From the NCBI RefSeq assembly GCF_030296895.1, contig NZ_AP028023.1, forward strand, positions 1 through 64,000: 64,000 bases of DNA, written 5' to 3'. This document shows, one piece after another, positions 38,676 through 49,500 of the stretch; position 1 is the stretch's first letter, and every line of letters begins with the position of its first letter. The translations under genes were made by a program, and so were the position numbers. The DNA is from Helicobacter felistomachi. Lineage in GTDB: Bacteria; Campylobacterota; Campylobacteria; Campylobacterales; Helicobacteraceae. The notes under the pieces were generated by a model. The model was given only the letters and a program-made list of their open reading frames with translations, searched no databases and had not been told where the DNA came from.

Positions 38676-39151
38676 CCAAAGATAAAAACCAGCAAAAGGT
38701 GGGCAGAAGTCCGCCCTCGAATTCGCATCCATTTTAACACAATTTTTGCTGATTTTTATACATTAGTGGTAATAGTGAGCGAGTGGCGCGCTAAAAACCA
38801 TCAAAGACAAAATTAAACGCGACCACTGGTTGATATTCCCTACAACTAGGATAGGGCAGCTTGCCAACAGTCATATGTTACATGTTTGGCAATCTACCAA
38901 AAGGACTGATATTAGAGCGAGAACTACCGCAAAATAGCCATATCATTTTAAGCAACGCTATAAGTGGTGTAAATGCTTGCTAAATACAATCTCTTTAACG
39001 CAATTTATTTTATTACTTAATCGGGCGTTTAAATGATAGTGCTTAGAGGATAGATATAGATAATTATTTAGAACTAGATACAGACATAGTCAAGGTTTTA
39101 ACAGAGACTTAGAGCCCACACATTGATGATGTTTTGCGTTAAAATGCAGGC
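38676..39151. other. Degenerate region with MazF fragment
   Basis: No intact gene. It holds the PemK/MazF 3' remnant, then AT-rich DNA, then from ~39022 the left edge of a long duplication matching 60322 onward. Confidence 0.45.
38772..38835 (+). pseudogene. 3' fragment of a PemK/MazF toxin gene
   Basis: GTGAGCGA-TGGCGCGCTAAAA...ACCATCAAAGACAAAATTAAA and the following GATATTCCCT match the end of the gene at 17014-17409 and its downstream flank, with small indels. Confidence 0.6.
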
Positions 39152-39408
39152 ATGGAAATACAGACATCAGACGAATTTGAAAAGTGGCTAGAAAATCTAA
39201 AAGAGCTGAAGGGGCGTGGCGCGATTGTGCGTCGTTTACTGACTTTACGGGCGCAATTTTTGAGCTACGCATCCACACGGGACCGGGTTACCGCTTGTAT
39301 GTGGCTAAACGGGGAGAGGTGTTGGTGATTTTGCTGTGCGGAGGCGACAAAAGCACACAACAAAAGGATATAATCAAGGCACAAAAAATCTTAAAAGAGG
39401 AGTTTTAG
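39152..39408 (+). pseudogene. HigB/RelE-like toxin, 34-nt deletion
   Basis: Starts MEIQTSDEFEKWLENLKELKGRGAIVRRLLTL, then loses 34 nt present in the copy at 60452 (the part encoding ESGHFGDHKHI), which shifts the frame. The C-terminal sequence (LRIHTGPGYRLYVAKRGE, LLCGGDKSTQQKDI) is still there out of frame. The family is the phage Gp49-like/HigB addiction-module killer, an mRNA-cutting toxin. The downstream antitoxin is intact. Confidence 0.78.
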
Positions 39409-39657
39409 ATGGCCTTTAAGCCATTTAGCGTGGTTAAATTTCTAAACACCGATGAAAAACGCCTATCTTTTTTAGAAGCCGTTTTAGAGGATGGCGACTT
39501 GGCAGAGCTCAAAGATGCCTTAGGAGTGATTGCAAAATCTAAGAACATCGACTTGCCCTCTTTTGAGGGAAACGCTCTTGAGTTTGCAAGAGTTTTAAAG
39601 AAATTAGGTTTTGGTTTGCAGTCTTTGAATGAGATGCAAAAGCGCAACACTGCCTAA
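39409..39657 (+). CDS. HigA-like antitoxin (addiction module antidote)
   Basis: 82 aa, starting directly after the toxin stop. YLEAVLEDGD-like start (LSFLEAVLEDGDLAELKDALGVIAKSKNI) is typical of the antidote family paired with this toxin, although its usual HTH is shortened to SFEGNALEFARVLKKLGFGL. Identical to 60743-60991. It persists although the toxin is broken, so it may protect against related toxins carried by other plasmids. Confidence 0.7.
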   Translation: MAFKPFSVVKFLNTDEKRLSFLEAVLEDGDLAELKDALGVIAKSKNIDLPSFEGNALEFARVLKKLGFGLQSLNEMQKRNTA

Positions 39658-39864
39658 AACACTTGATAGCTGTGGATTGCACCATACCAAAACAACATCC
39701 ACAAACCTTAAAACTAGGGGTTACCTCCTTAAAGCTACAAAAGGTAGTAGCGTTTGAGTAGGTTATAAGGCGCGTAGTGGTTACGAGGCGTAGTTGGTAA
39801 GCTTGCTTTATACGCTACAGAAACGCTGTTTTTGAGCATATAAGTATGCTTCTTTAACTACAAC

Positions 39865-42800
39865 TTAGAAAAACAAATAGTCCGCACAGCCGATATAATA
39901 GTGATTCAAACTCTCCGCGCTAGAACCTATTTGCTTCAAATGTTCCCTATATCCTAGAAGCACACCTTTATACTTCTGATAATGGTGTAGAGTTTCTAGG
40001 CTTTCTCGAGGCACATCTTTTTCTTTCGTGTAGGCATTAAAACCAAGCCCTTTTTGATCCTCACAAAAGGCGATTTGCTGCTCTAAAAGCTTAATTAGTT
40101 GCATTAAAGCTCTGTAATTGCGCTGTTGCTCCCAAAAGGGTGTTAAAAGCTCTATCCACACATGGCGTTTGTCAAAAAGTTTCTGGGTTTTGAGCTTAGT
40201 CCCTTTCTCATAAAGTTCTACTAGAGCCACACCACACAGGGTTGAGCCCGCCTTTGTCCCCTTTAATAGAGACTTTTTGCGTTGGTTGTGGTAAAACTTT
40301 TCGCCTTCATCTTCAGGGTCATCAGGGGCTAAACCTTCTAAATAATCTTCCTCACCCCCATAGATTTCGCCACTAAATTCATCATTGCCTGTTTCTTCAA
40401 TGATATTTGCACGCACTTTTTGCAATGCTACAAAAAACCCATGCAATCTTCCATGCAAATCCCCCACTCCTAGTAAATAATGCCCATCCACATAGCCCTC
40501 TTTAATGGCTTGCATAATGTCTTCATAAGCTTCGTTAGCTTGATAGCGCAAGAGATTTTTTTGTTCTCGGCTGTGTAGCAGTACTAAGCTCCACACATCA
40601 GGGGCTTGACACCCAACATTTATGCGCAAGATTCCCCCCCATGCATGCATGGGCGCATCATCCTTGTTAGCCTGCTTGTTGAAAGCCTCTAAAATTTCCT
40701 CAAATTCGCTCTGTTCCCAAGCCTTAATAGAACCAAACCATCTCCCTCGATTCTCTCCCTGTTCAAAGACCCAATCTTCTATCACCACACCCTCATATTT
40801 TCTAAAAACTCCCCCACCTGCGGGTTTGCTCATTGAAAAAATACACTCTAGCCCCTCTTTTATCTCTGAACTCTTTAAGGGGGAATTATAATTAGGTTGC
40901 GGTTCTTGTTGTAATCTTTCCTGCAAGCTATCTGTGTAAGCATTTAAAGCATTATCTGCCAAATAGCTTCCATAGTAGGCCTGCAAAGAGCCTAAGTCTT
41001 TGGCCTTTTCAAAGCACACCATTGCCCCTATGGGATCAGGGGGCACGACAACCCCCAGTAAGCTCATCTTGCCTAGTTCTAGCCACGCAGAGGCATTGTT
41101 TTTATCCTTAGCCTCCATGTAGTCTTTAAAGGCTTGTTTAGTATTGTTGTCATATTGCCACAGGGGTTTAACTTTTTCTTCTGTGGCTTGGGGTTTTTCT
41201 TGAGACTTGTCTTGAGATAGACTAGCGTTTTCAAGAAAATCAGGCACGAAACTAACCGGTCCCCATTGCTTAGGGTCTTTAGCTTGGCAGGCCTGATGGA
41301 GAGCCTTCTCATAGGTCTTAGCCTGTTCTAAATCGTGGGCATATTGCGCACTCAAAGCGACATTAGGCATTTTTTTAAGCAATTCTTGTTGGGCTTGCAA
41401 TAAGTCGATCAGAGGATCAAGCGCAGCATTGAAATGGCATTGCAAAGCCTTTTTAAAACAAGTAATGGCATTGTGGTTAGCCTCTAGGTTTGCACTCTTT
41501 TTTTGCTTAGCGGGTAAAGATTTGCACATTTGCGCAAACTGATCTAGATACATGTGCCCTAGCTCTAGGGCACAACGCCCACTGCCTAACTCTACGCCAT
41601 CTTGGTAAGCCTCTTTGGCATTCTCGTAGGCTTTTTGATAATCCTCTTTTTTGGGCTTGCCATAAACTGTATCAATGGTCTTAAGCATGTTTAAATGCAA
41701 ACGGGCATTCAAGCCATCCATAGTGGCATAAACACCATCATCAAAGAGGTCTTCAAAACAAGGTTCAATGTAGTTCTCTCTGTATTCTGTATCAACACCA
41801 TATTCTTCATCTATGTGACCTTCGTAACTAAAGTGGTGTTCATGCAAACACTCCCCTTGAACCTCTTCGAGCATGACTTGCGCCTCTGCATCTGCCTCTT
41901 TAGGGTCTTTGATATAGGTTTCAAAGCTAAAAAACCTATGGGCTTGCGTGCGCTCTGATGCAGGTGCGTTTTTCACAAGGGTATCGTTCAAAGTATACAT
42001 CTCGCTGCTAAAACTGTTAAGATGTCTGAGCTTTTCTAACCCCACATAGGCACATACATCGCCCAACACCAAAGCCTTTGTAAAACACTCAAACGCTTGT
42101 TGCTTTTCTTCCAAATCTAAATACAATAGTCCTAAATGGGTCAAAGCTCTGATCGAACCTAGTTCGATCGCCTTGTCAAAATAGGAATGAGCAAGATCAC
42201 TAGATTTGGGTAACACGATGCCCTGAGCGGCCATTTTGCCTAACTCCAAACATGCTTCAGCATTGTGCACACTCTCTTTGGTATAGTCTGCATAGGCTTG
42301 GAGATTATCACCCTCGTAATCCCATAGGGGTCTAATGGCATCTCCCTCCTCGTATCTTCGTTTTTCTTGTGCAAGTTTTTCTTTTAAAAACTCTCGGATT
42401 TGCTCTACAGCTTTCAGGTCATCATTCTCCTGCGGGGCACTCAGGTGTTCTAATTTATCCAATTCAGCCCCTAAAGTGCTAAGAACTTCCTCTCTTTCTG
42501 CATTAGATTTTTCTTCAATTCCTGAAACACTATAACATAAACCATTCTCCAAAATAAAAAGAGATTCTCTAAGCATTTTATCGGTGTTTTCATCAAGGTC
42601 TTTTTTAGATAGCAAGTCGCGAACACTCGAACTTAGAGCTTTTAAAGAGGTCTCCACACTATCTCTGAGTTTAGAGTGCAAATCTCGATCGACTATTCCT
42701 TCTGCTTGGAGTTTTTGATAAGTGGGCTCTAGGTTTAAAAAAGCCTCTGTAATTTCTTGCAAAGCAATTTGCAAAATGGACTTAAAAGTGTCTAGGGCAA

Positions 42801-43977
42801 ATTGTAGATTTGGGGCTTCATTGAAATTTAAAAAGCTTTCTTCCAAAGGCTTTAACACCTCATTGTCTAGGGCTTTTTTAAAAGCGGGAGTGTTGTATTT
42901 GTTGGTCTTTAAATCTTCTCTTTTGCTCCATAAAGTGCCTTGCACTTGGCGCACTTGAGCCACACCTAAACTCGCATCCACCACTTGCAACAAAGCCTGC
43001 ACCTCTAAGATCAAGCCCTTGCACGCTTCTTCAAAGGGCTTTTTGATCTGCTCTTCTTGCTCCCAAGTGATGCCCTCTTGGTTTAAAAGGGCATTGCACT
43101 CTTGTAACCTCTCTTGGCATTGGATGATGCGTTGTTCCAACACCCCTTTAGCCTCTAACACTTTTTCATCGGCGTTTTTAATGCGAGCCACTGCCTCTTG
43201 AAACCCTAAGAGTTGTTTTAAACCCTCCTCATTATCTAAAGAAAAGCTATCGGCATATGCGCCTGTGTATTTATCAACCAGAGAGCGCAATGCACCCGCC
43301 CTAGAAATGCGCACTGTGTATTGGAGCATTTTTTTTAGGCTGTTTTCAAGAGAATCTAGGCTTGAACTCAATGCACACCAAGCCTTATAAGCCTCCCCAT
43401 CAATATTGCCATAGCCAATGCTTTTTTTGCCCTTTGCCTTGCACTCTTCCTTGTAAAGCTGGATAAAAGTGCTGTAAGCCTCTTGGCACGCCAGCCTTTT
43501 GAGCTCTATAAAGTGTGCCCACCCCTTCAGCCTCTCTGGCTCTGTGAGTTTGGGGGATGAGGCTAACAAATCAGCCACGCCCCTAGAAAAGCCATTGAGT
43601 TTGTCTTGAAACTTTTGTCTGTCTTTTTGGTAGGTGCCTAAGTCTGGAACATCGTATTTTTCAACCATCCAATCCCGATAACACTTGTCCAAGGCTTCTT
43701 TAGTGTCCTTATCCTCAATGTTCCACCTGTATAGATTTAAAACCTCTAGGGGTTCATAATCTAAGAGATCACAGAGGACTTGGCGTTTGGCTTTAAAGAC
43801 TTGCTTTTGCCGTTCTTGTTGGTCCTCAAGGGGTTTATACTGCGCCCAAAGTTCCTTAAAGGTTTTGTAATGGGACATTAGGTCTGCATAGATTTGGCAT
43901 GCTTGATGGTCTTCATATGCCTGTGTAGCGATGCTTGTCTGTAATTGCGCAGCAATTTCTAAAACATTGAACATCAT
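39865..43977 (-). CDS. Sel1-like repeat protein with long helical N-terminus (cassette C, second SLR)
   Basis: 1370 aa from the ATG at 43977 (AGGGGTGAG upstream; 7 nt after the BspA stop), uninterrupted. Residues ~30-500 are helical and match the middle of the cassette B giant (YKPLEDQQERQKQVFKAKRQ, KYDVPDLGTYQKDRQKF). Next come a hinge, then SLR units (ACLELGKMAAQGIVLPKSSDLAHSYFDKAIELGS; AWLELGKMSLLGVVVPPDPIGAMVCFEKAKDLGS), and the C-terminal domain with EIYGGEEDYLEGLAP and the end CADYLFF. Unlike A and B, this cassette has an SLR gene at both ends. It serves as the intact reference for the decayed copies. Confidence 0.78.
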   Translation of the reverse strand: MMFNVLEIAAQLQTSIATQAYEDHQACQIYADLMSHYKTFKELWAQYKPLEDQQERQKQVFKAKRQVLCDLLDYEPLEVLNLYRWNIEDKDTKEALDKCYRDWMVEKYDVPDLGTYQKDRQKFQDKLNGFSRGVADLLASSPKLTEPERLKGWAHFIELKRLACQEAYSTFIQLYKEECKAKGKKSIGYGNIDGEAYKAWCALSSSLDSLENSLKKMLQYTVRISRAGALRSLVDKYTGAYADSFSLDNEEGLKQLLGFQEAVARIKNADEKVLEAKGVLEQRIIQCQERLQECNALLNQEGITWEQEEQIKKPFEEACKGLILEVQALLQVVDASLGVAQVRQVQGTLWSKREDLKTNKYNTPAFKKALDNEVLKPLEESFLNFNEAPNLQFALDTFKSILQIALQEITEAFLNLEPTYQKLQAEGIVDRDLHSKLRDSVETSLKALSSSVRDLLSKKDLDENTDKMLRESLFILENGLCYSVSGIEEKSNAEREEVLSTLGAELDKLEHLSAPQENDDLKAVEQIREFLKEKLAQEKRRYEEGDAIRPLWDYEGDNLQAYADYTKESVHNAEACLELGKMAAQGIVLPKSSDLAHSYFDKAIELGSIRALTHLGLLYLDLEEKQQAFECFTKALVLGDVCAYVGLEKLRHLNSFSSEMYTLNDTLVKNAPASERTQAHRFFSFETYIKDPKEADAEAQVMLEEVQGECLHEHHFSYEGHIDEEYGVDTEYRENYIEPCFEDLFDDGVYATMDGLNARLHLNMLKTIDTVYGKPKKEDYQKAYENAKEAYQDGVELGSGRCALELGHMYLDQFAQMCKSLPAKQKKSANLEANHNAITCFKKALQCHFNAALDPLIDLLQAQQELLKKMPNVALSAQYAHDLEQAKTYEKALHQACQAKDPKQWGPVSFVPDFLENASLSQDKSQEKPQATEEKVKPLWQYDNNTKQAFKDYMEAKDKNNASAWLELGKMSLLGVVVPPDPIGAMVCFEKAKDLGSLQAYYGSYLADNALNAYTDSLQERLQQEPQPNYNSPLKSSEIKEGLECIFSMSKPAGGGVFRKYEGVVIEDWVFEQGENRGRWFGSIKAWEQSEFEEILEAFNKQANKDDAPMHAWGGILRINVGCQAPDVWSLVLLHSREQKNLLRYQANEAYEDIMQAIKEGYVDGHYLLGVGDLHGRLHGFFVALQKVRANIIEETGNDEFSGEIYGGEEDYLEGLAPDDPEDEGEKFYHNQRKKSLLKGTKAGSTLCGVALVELYEKGTKLKTQKLFDKRHVWIELLTPFWEQQRNYRALMQLIKLLEQQIAFCEDQKGLGFNAYTKEKDVPRESLETLHHYQKYKGVLLGYREHLKQIGSSAESLNHYYIGCADYLFF

Positions 43978-43984
43978 CTCACCC

Positions 43985-45143
43985 CTACTCATCTTCTTTA
44001 TACCACTCAGGCAATTTTTCGAGTGCGCTACACTTTGCAAACACGTGCCACATATATTTCACATTTGACACATCCCAGTTGTCTAGGGGTTGGTTGAAGG
44101 TGGTGCAACTGTCAAACATGCATCTCATGCTCTCCACATTTGACACATCCCACTTTTCTAATGGTTGATTGAAGTTGGTGCAGTGATCAAACATACCAGC
44201 CATCTTCGTAACCTTTGATACATTCCACTTGTCTAGTGGTTGGTTGAATTTTTTGCAACCACAAAACATGTTGCGCATATCTGTAACTCCAGATATGTCC
44301 CAATTGTTTAAAGGCTGGTCAAAGTTTTCGCACCCTTCAAACATATGACTCATGTCCACTACACGTGACACATCCCACTTTTCCAAAGGCTGATTGAAGT
44401 TTTCACAATCTTTAAACATCCCGCTCATATCTGCCAAATTAGATACATCCCACTTATCTAGGGGTTGGTTGAAGGTTTCGCAACTAGAGAACATCTCACT
44501 CATATTCTCAACCCTAGACACATCCCAACTCTCTAAAGATTGGTTGAAGTTGGTGCAACCATAAAACATCCTACCCATGTTTGTGGTATTTGACACATCC
44601 CAGTTATCCAAGGGCTGATTGAAGTTGGTGCACTCATAGAACATGTCCCGCATGTTTGTGGTATTTGACACATCCCAGTTATCCAAGGGCTGGTTGAAGT
44701 TGGAGCACCCTTTAAACATCTCACGCATATCTGTCACATTAGAGACATTCCACTTCTCTAAGGGGCTGATTGAAGTTGGTGCAACTAGAAAACATTTCCT
44801 TTACATTCGTGACTTTTGACACATTCCAGCTCTCCAAAGGTTGATTGAAGTTTTTGCAATCACGAAACATGCAGTGCATATTCGTAACCCCAGATACATC
44901 CCAGCTTGAAATGTCGTGGTTGAAATGTTTTGCACCATCAAATATTGCTGCCATATTTTTGACATGACTCACATCCCAAGTTTCTAAGCCTTCAAAATTT
45001 TGACGTGGACTTTGATAAAACACCCATTGCATATCCTCCACTGCACTCACATCAATCTCTCCTAAATGCACTTTTTCATCTTTGACAAGCTCTATGAGCT
45101 CTTCTCTTGTCTTGGGAAAATAGCGTTTTTGTGTGGTTGCCAT
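43985..45143 (-). pseudogene. BspA-like repeat gene with one-base insertion (cassette C)
   Basis: Head plus three units (45143-44739), then a frame change at a G4 run (44762-44765) where other units have G3; the second frame (44737-43985) continues eleven perfect units and the cap ALEKLPEWYKEDE. Removing one G gives ~386 aa. The run lies in the conserved AAGGGCTGATTGAAG repeat motif, so it may switch on and off. Followed 7 nt later by the second SLR gene. Confidence 0.78.
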
Positions 45144-45173
45144 TGTTTATCCTTTTTTTAAAATTTTGTGGGC

Positions 45174-45215
45174 GGATAGCTTGTGGCTATCCTAAAGGCG
45201 TGCCCTAGTTAGGGC
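45174..45215 (-). promoter_or_regulatory. Two-hairpin leader before BspA (cassette C)
   Basis: GGATAGC/GCTATCC and GCCCTAGTTAGGGC as in cassette A. Confidence 0.5.
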
Positions 45216-45228
45216 TTGAAATAGGGGT

Positions 45229-45426
45229 TCAGCCTACATGAAAACCTGTTTGGTGTCCTTTTTCGTCATAGGTATAGACCCCACCACTCCTTTTAAGGGT
45301 TACAGAAGTTGCCGTAAATCCTACAAGCACATCTGTCGAACTCACGGTTCTTTGGAACAATTGTTTGCCTTTTTCATCCCGTACATGGAGTGCGCCACTT
45401 CTAATTTCCGCTGATCCAATCGCCAT
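45229..45426 (-). CDS. 65-aa beta-rich protein (cassette C)
   Basis: DNA and protein match cassette A. With the nuclease-like gene it forms the invariant core of the cassette. Confidence 0.72.
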   Translation of the reverse strand: MAIGSAEIRSGALHVRDEKGKQLFQRTVSSTDVLVGFTATSVTLKRSGGVYTYDEKGHQTGFHVG

Positions 45427-45482
45427 CGTTTTTCCTTTTTTAATTTAAGCTTTGTTTCATTTCTCACACACAACCAAAACCC

Positions 45483-45500
45483 CTAGCTCTTAAGAGCTAG
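45483..45500. promoter_or_regulatory. Perfect 18-bp palindrome (cassette C)
   Basis: CTAGCTCTTAAGAGCTAG between nuclease-like and 65-aa genes. Confidence 0.5.
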
Positions 45501-45542
45501 CCTTATTAAGGCAGCACAGACATAACCACTCCTTTCTATGGG

Positions 45543-46517
45543 TTAGCTCTCTTGTGGCTCTAGTTTTAAAATCTCCACCTTGATGTATTCTTCTAAGCTC
45601 TTAGGGCTTAGGACACTGTCAAAGGCCTGGAAGTTTGTTTGTTCGCTCATATTTGCCTTAATCGCTCCGTGGTAAAGACTCAAGGCTTTTAAAAACTCTT
45701 GAAAATCAGGAGAGTTTTTAGACAACTCGCCTAGCATCGTGTGGTCTAAATTGTCTTTAAACCTTGCATTTAAGAGCACCTGACTTTTTTTCAAGTCCTC
45801 AGTGTTTAACACAATCACACCTATGCCAAAGCTTGCGTGCAATCGTTTGAGCAAATCCATTAAATCGTTGTCCCCAGTGTTTAGCTTTTCAGCCACTAAA
45901 TAACCCTCGTTGGCCCAAGAGCTGTTGCTGATGGCTTGGAAGTAATGTTCTCTACAGTTGCTTAAATCCACTTGCTTTTTGAGTTCAAAAGAAAAGAGTT
46001 TCAAGGGCAAAATATCAAAGTTCTCCACAAACTCACGCAAAGCCGGATCGAAGTTCTTATACGCAAAACTTGCCCCTACCATATCTGGATAAAGCCAAGA
46101 GTTTTTGCCCTGTTTGGCTTTGAGCGCACTTTCGTGTTTAATGGTCTTGGTGTGTGCACCCCATTTGTGTTGGACAAAGTAGGCTAGTAGAGGGTGCAAT
46201 GTGCGTTCGTGATGGGTTTCTGTTTTATGAGAAGCTGAGGAGCTTAGTTGGGTTGTGCTCTCAACTACATTGTCCGCATATTCTTTAAGGGCAATGCTGA
46301 TGGGTTTGCCCTCCACTTGCACAAAGGGCACTTCCTCCCCATTTTTTAAAGCCTTATACGCAGGGAAGTAAGTCAAATGCTCGGCTGTGCTAAACATTTT
46401 GTCGATCTTGTGTGCTTTATGGAGTTCTTGCGCCCTTGTGTAAAGATCGTAAATCGACACAGGGGCTTTGGCTTCTTTGAGCACAGCTAGGACAATTTCT
46501 AGGTAGTCTTGTTTCAT
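45543..46517 (-). CDS. HARE-HTH / PD-(D/E)XK nuclease-like protein (cassette C)
   Basis: 324 aa, identical to cassette A. RBS AAGGAAAACCT, 9 nt after the intact SLR stop, so the two are co-translated. This is the cassette with the clearest operon: SLR, nuclease, 65-aa, BspA, second SLR. Confidence 0.72.
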   Translation of the reverse strand: MKQDYLEIVLAVLKEAKAPVSIYDLYTRAQELHKAHKIDKMFSTAEHLTYFPAYKALKNGEEVPFVQVEGKPISIALKEYADNVVESTTQLSSSASHKTETHHERTLHPLLAYFVQHKWGAHTKTIKHESALKAKQGKNSWLYPDMVGASFAYKNFDPALREFVENFDILPLKLFSFELKKQVDLSNCREHYFQAISNSSWANEGYLVAEKLNTGDNDLMDLLKRLHASFGIGVIVLNTEDLKKSQVLLNARFKDNLDHTMLGELSKNSPDFQEFLKALSLYHGAIKANMSEQTNFQAFDSVLSPKSLEEYIKVEILKLEPQES

Positions 46518-46526
46518 AGGTTTTCC

Positions 46527-49500
46527 TTAGAAAAGTAGACATTTGTTGTAGTTTTTGTAATACTGACTCAGTTGTTGTGCGCTTTCTTGTCCACCCAATA
46601 GTTTATGGTAATCCTTGCGCTCTTTTAGGCATTGTTTGTAATACCCAAAAGTTTCCAAATCGGCTTTTACGATGTCCTTTTGTTTAAGGCTAGAATCAAA
46701 ACCCTTGCTCTCCTCACAAAAAGCAATTTGCGCCTCTAAAAGTTCTAAAAGTTTGCTTAAAACACGGTGGTGTCGTTGCTCTTGCCAAAAAGGTTTTAAC
46801 AGTGCGATCCACTCGCAGCGTTTAGCAAGAAGTGCGCTGGGCTCTATATCCTTACCTTCCTTGCTTTGACGCTCAATCTCTTGTTGCTGGATTTTCACCC
46901 AAGCCACAGCACACAAGCAATCTCCAAACTCTAAGCCCTTTTGTAGGCTCTCTTTGATCTTGCTGTTATAAAACTTTGTGCGCTCCTCTTCCTCATACCA
47001 AATCCGCCAATCCTCAGGCACTAACCCCTCTACATACTCATCCTCACAACTATTCCCCTGATCACTGCTGCACACGCTATCCATCGAATCATAAAACCCA
47101 TATAAGCCCAAGAGCGCCTCGTTTTCGTTTAAAATCTTAGAGCGATCTTCATACAGCAACTCTTCGCCCCCCAAGAAATAATACGCCTGTATGTAGCCCC
47201 CTTTAATCGCCTTTTGCATCGCATCATAAGCCCGATTAGAGTATAGGCGTAAGCGGTCATCGTGCTCATAGCTTTCCTCCAAATACCAATAGGGACTTTC
47301 TTCTAGACTGCCCGCATTAATCATATAAAGTCCCAGCCATGCACTCGCCTGTGCATCTCCACTTTCTGCTTGTTTCTTTAAGGTATCTATAATTTCCTCG
47401 TAAAATTCTACTTCGCATTCTTCAAATGCAAAATCTAACCCGGCTCGACCCTCACCATTAGCAACTAGATCGGTAGAAAACGCCACAGGTTTGCTAGGCA
47501 TCTTAATCCCTTCTTCCTCAAAATTTTCATTGATCAAGTTTTGTCCTACTTTTGCCTGTTCTGAGCCTAGTTCCGTAGCCTTTTTAAAGTGCTCTAAAGC
47601 TTTATGTGGATTAGGAGCGACAAAAACCCCCTGCAAATACATTTTACCCAGCTCTAGCCACGCAATAGGGTCATTTTGTTCTAGGGCTTTGGTATAGTCC
47701 TCAAAGGCTTGTTTGGTGTTTCTACCATATTGCCATAGAGGTTTTGTAGTGCTTGACTTGGGTTTAGGTTTGGCTGTGTCTAAAGCGGTGTTTGCAAAAA
47801 AGGCTGGGGAGAAACTAAAGTCTATAGGAGTTAATGTCTCTTTCTTATTTCTAGTCAAAGCACCCTCTAATGCCTTAGCAAAGGCTTTAGCTTCTTTTAA
47901 GTCATTAGTACATTGTCCGCTAAGCGCGTCTTGGTTGTACAAGTCTTTTAGCCCCTCTTTTAAAATCTCTTGTTGTTCCTCTAGGAGTTTCATTAAGGGT
48001 ACTATAGCGGTGTTGTGGTGCAAGCCTAAAGCCTTTTTAAAGTAACCAATTGCCTCATAATTGGCTTCCAATTGGGTCAATCTTTCATTTTTAAATACGC
48101 CTTTTTTTTGCGCATCTTTAAAGTGTGCCAACGCTCCTTGCCCCAACTCCAGCGCACATGCACCATTACCTAAAGCCAAGCCCTCAAGGTAACCTGCCTT
48201 CTCCCTATCATCGCACTCTTGCGCTTCATCCTTAGAGAGTCTTCCAAAGACTTTTAAAATCGCCGAGCGCACACCTGCCCCAAGCCTAGCCTCTAAAGCG
48301 CACGCCCGTGCATAGCCTGATAGGGTGTTTCCATAAGGGTTAATCTCAAATTTCCAACGCGCTTTCATCTCCTCATAGGCAGGAACGATTTTTGCCTCTG
48401 CGAAACACTCATCCACATAACCCTCTTCAGCGACATAGTCCCTGTATTTGAAATGGTGTTGATACAAACACTCTGCACTCACACACGCTAGTAAAAAGCG
48501 AGCGCGAGCATCTAAACTTTGTGAGTCATACACCCCTTTTTCAAACTCTAAATAATCCAACCCTAAAGCGTGGTTCTTAGAACACAGGGCATCGTTAAAC
48601 GCCTGCATTTCCTCTCTTAACCCCTCGCCAATTTTTCTCTCCTTGCAAAGGTGTGCGATTTTCTCCATCCCTACATAAGCGACCACATCGCCCAAGATTA
48701 AAGCCTGTTTGAGATAGCCCCAAGCCTCCCTAGTGTCCTGCTCTGTGATCTCTGCCCTGTTCAAGTAAGATAAGCCCAATTCAGTAACTGCCCGAATTGA
48801 GCCTAACTCAATGGCTTTTTTAAAATACTCCCTAGCATGTTCTAAAGAGTAGGGCAAGACCACGCCTTGCAATGCCATTTTGCCCAGCTCTAAAAAGCCT
48901 TCTGCATTGTCTTGTTCTGTGGCTTTAAGATAATCTTTGTAGGCCGACAGATTGTCGCCTTGATAAAACCAAAGAGGTTTGATTAGATCTATGTAGGGCG
49001 TGCTGGCTTTAAGAATTGCCATCGCTTTATCTAAGCGGGGCAACTCATCATCTAATATTCCTAACAATTCTAAAATGCCTTTAGCAAAGGCTCTTTGTAA
49101 GGTTTGCCGTGCCTCCTCTAAATCTTTACCCTCAAACTTTTCTTCTTTTTGTTCTCGGCTTTTGTTGTAGGTATCTTTTTTAAGCTCGAGTTTTTGCTTA
49201 AAATCCTCCAAGTGTTTAAAGCTGGATTGAAAGCCCTGTGCGATCAAACATTCTTCAGGGTCTAGGCGTTTTAAGAGAGCCTTTATGGTGTCTTTAGTGC
49301 TCTCAAGAGTTTTTTCTAAAGACTTAGTGTCGTAAGGTTCTAGTTTTTTATCTGTGTTTGCCTTTTCTTTGAGTGCTTGCACAGCTTCTTTTAGTTCTTT
49401 CAAACACACTTTGAGATTTAAAAAATCTTCACACAGAACACTTCGTTCTTGCTCTTTGGCGTGTTTGTCTTTTAAAAACTCTTGGATTTTATCCGCATCT

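Larger units (their letters stand above)
39022..42666. repeat. Long duplication also present at 60322-64000
   Basis: From CGGGCGTTTAAATGATAGTG through the toxin-antitoxin pair and most of the SLR gene, nearly identical to the right end of the window. Differences include a 34-nt deletion in the toxin here, a nonsense codon in the other toxin, and two small clustered substitutions in the SLR gene. Confidence 0.85.
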
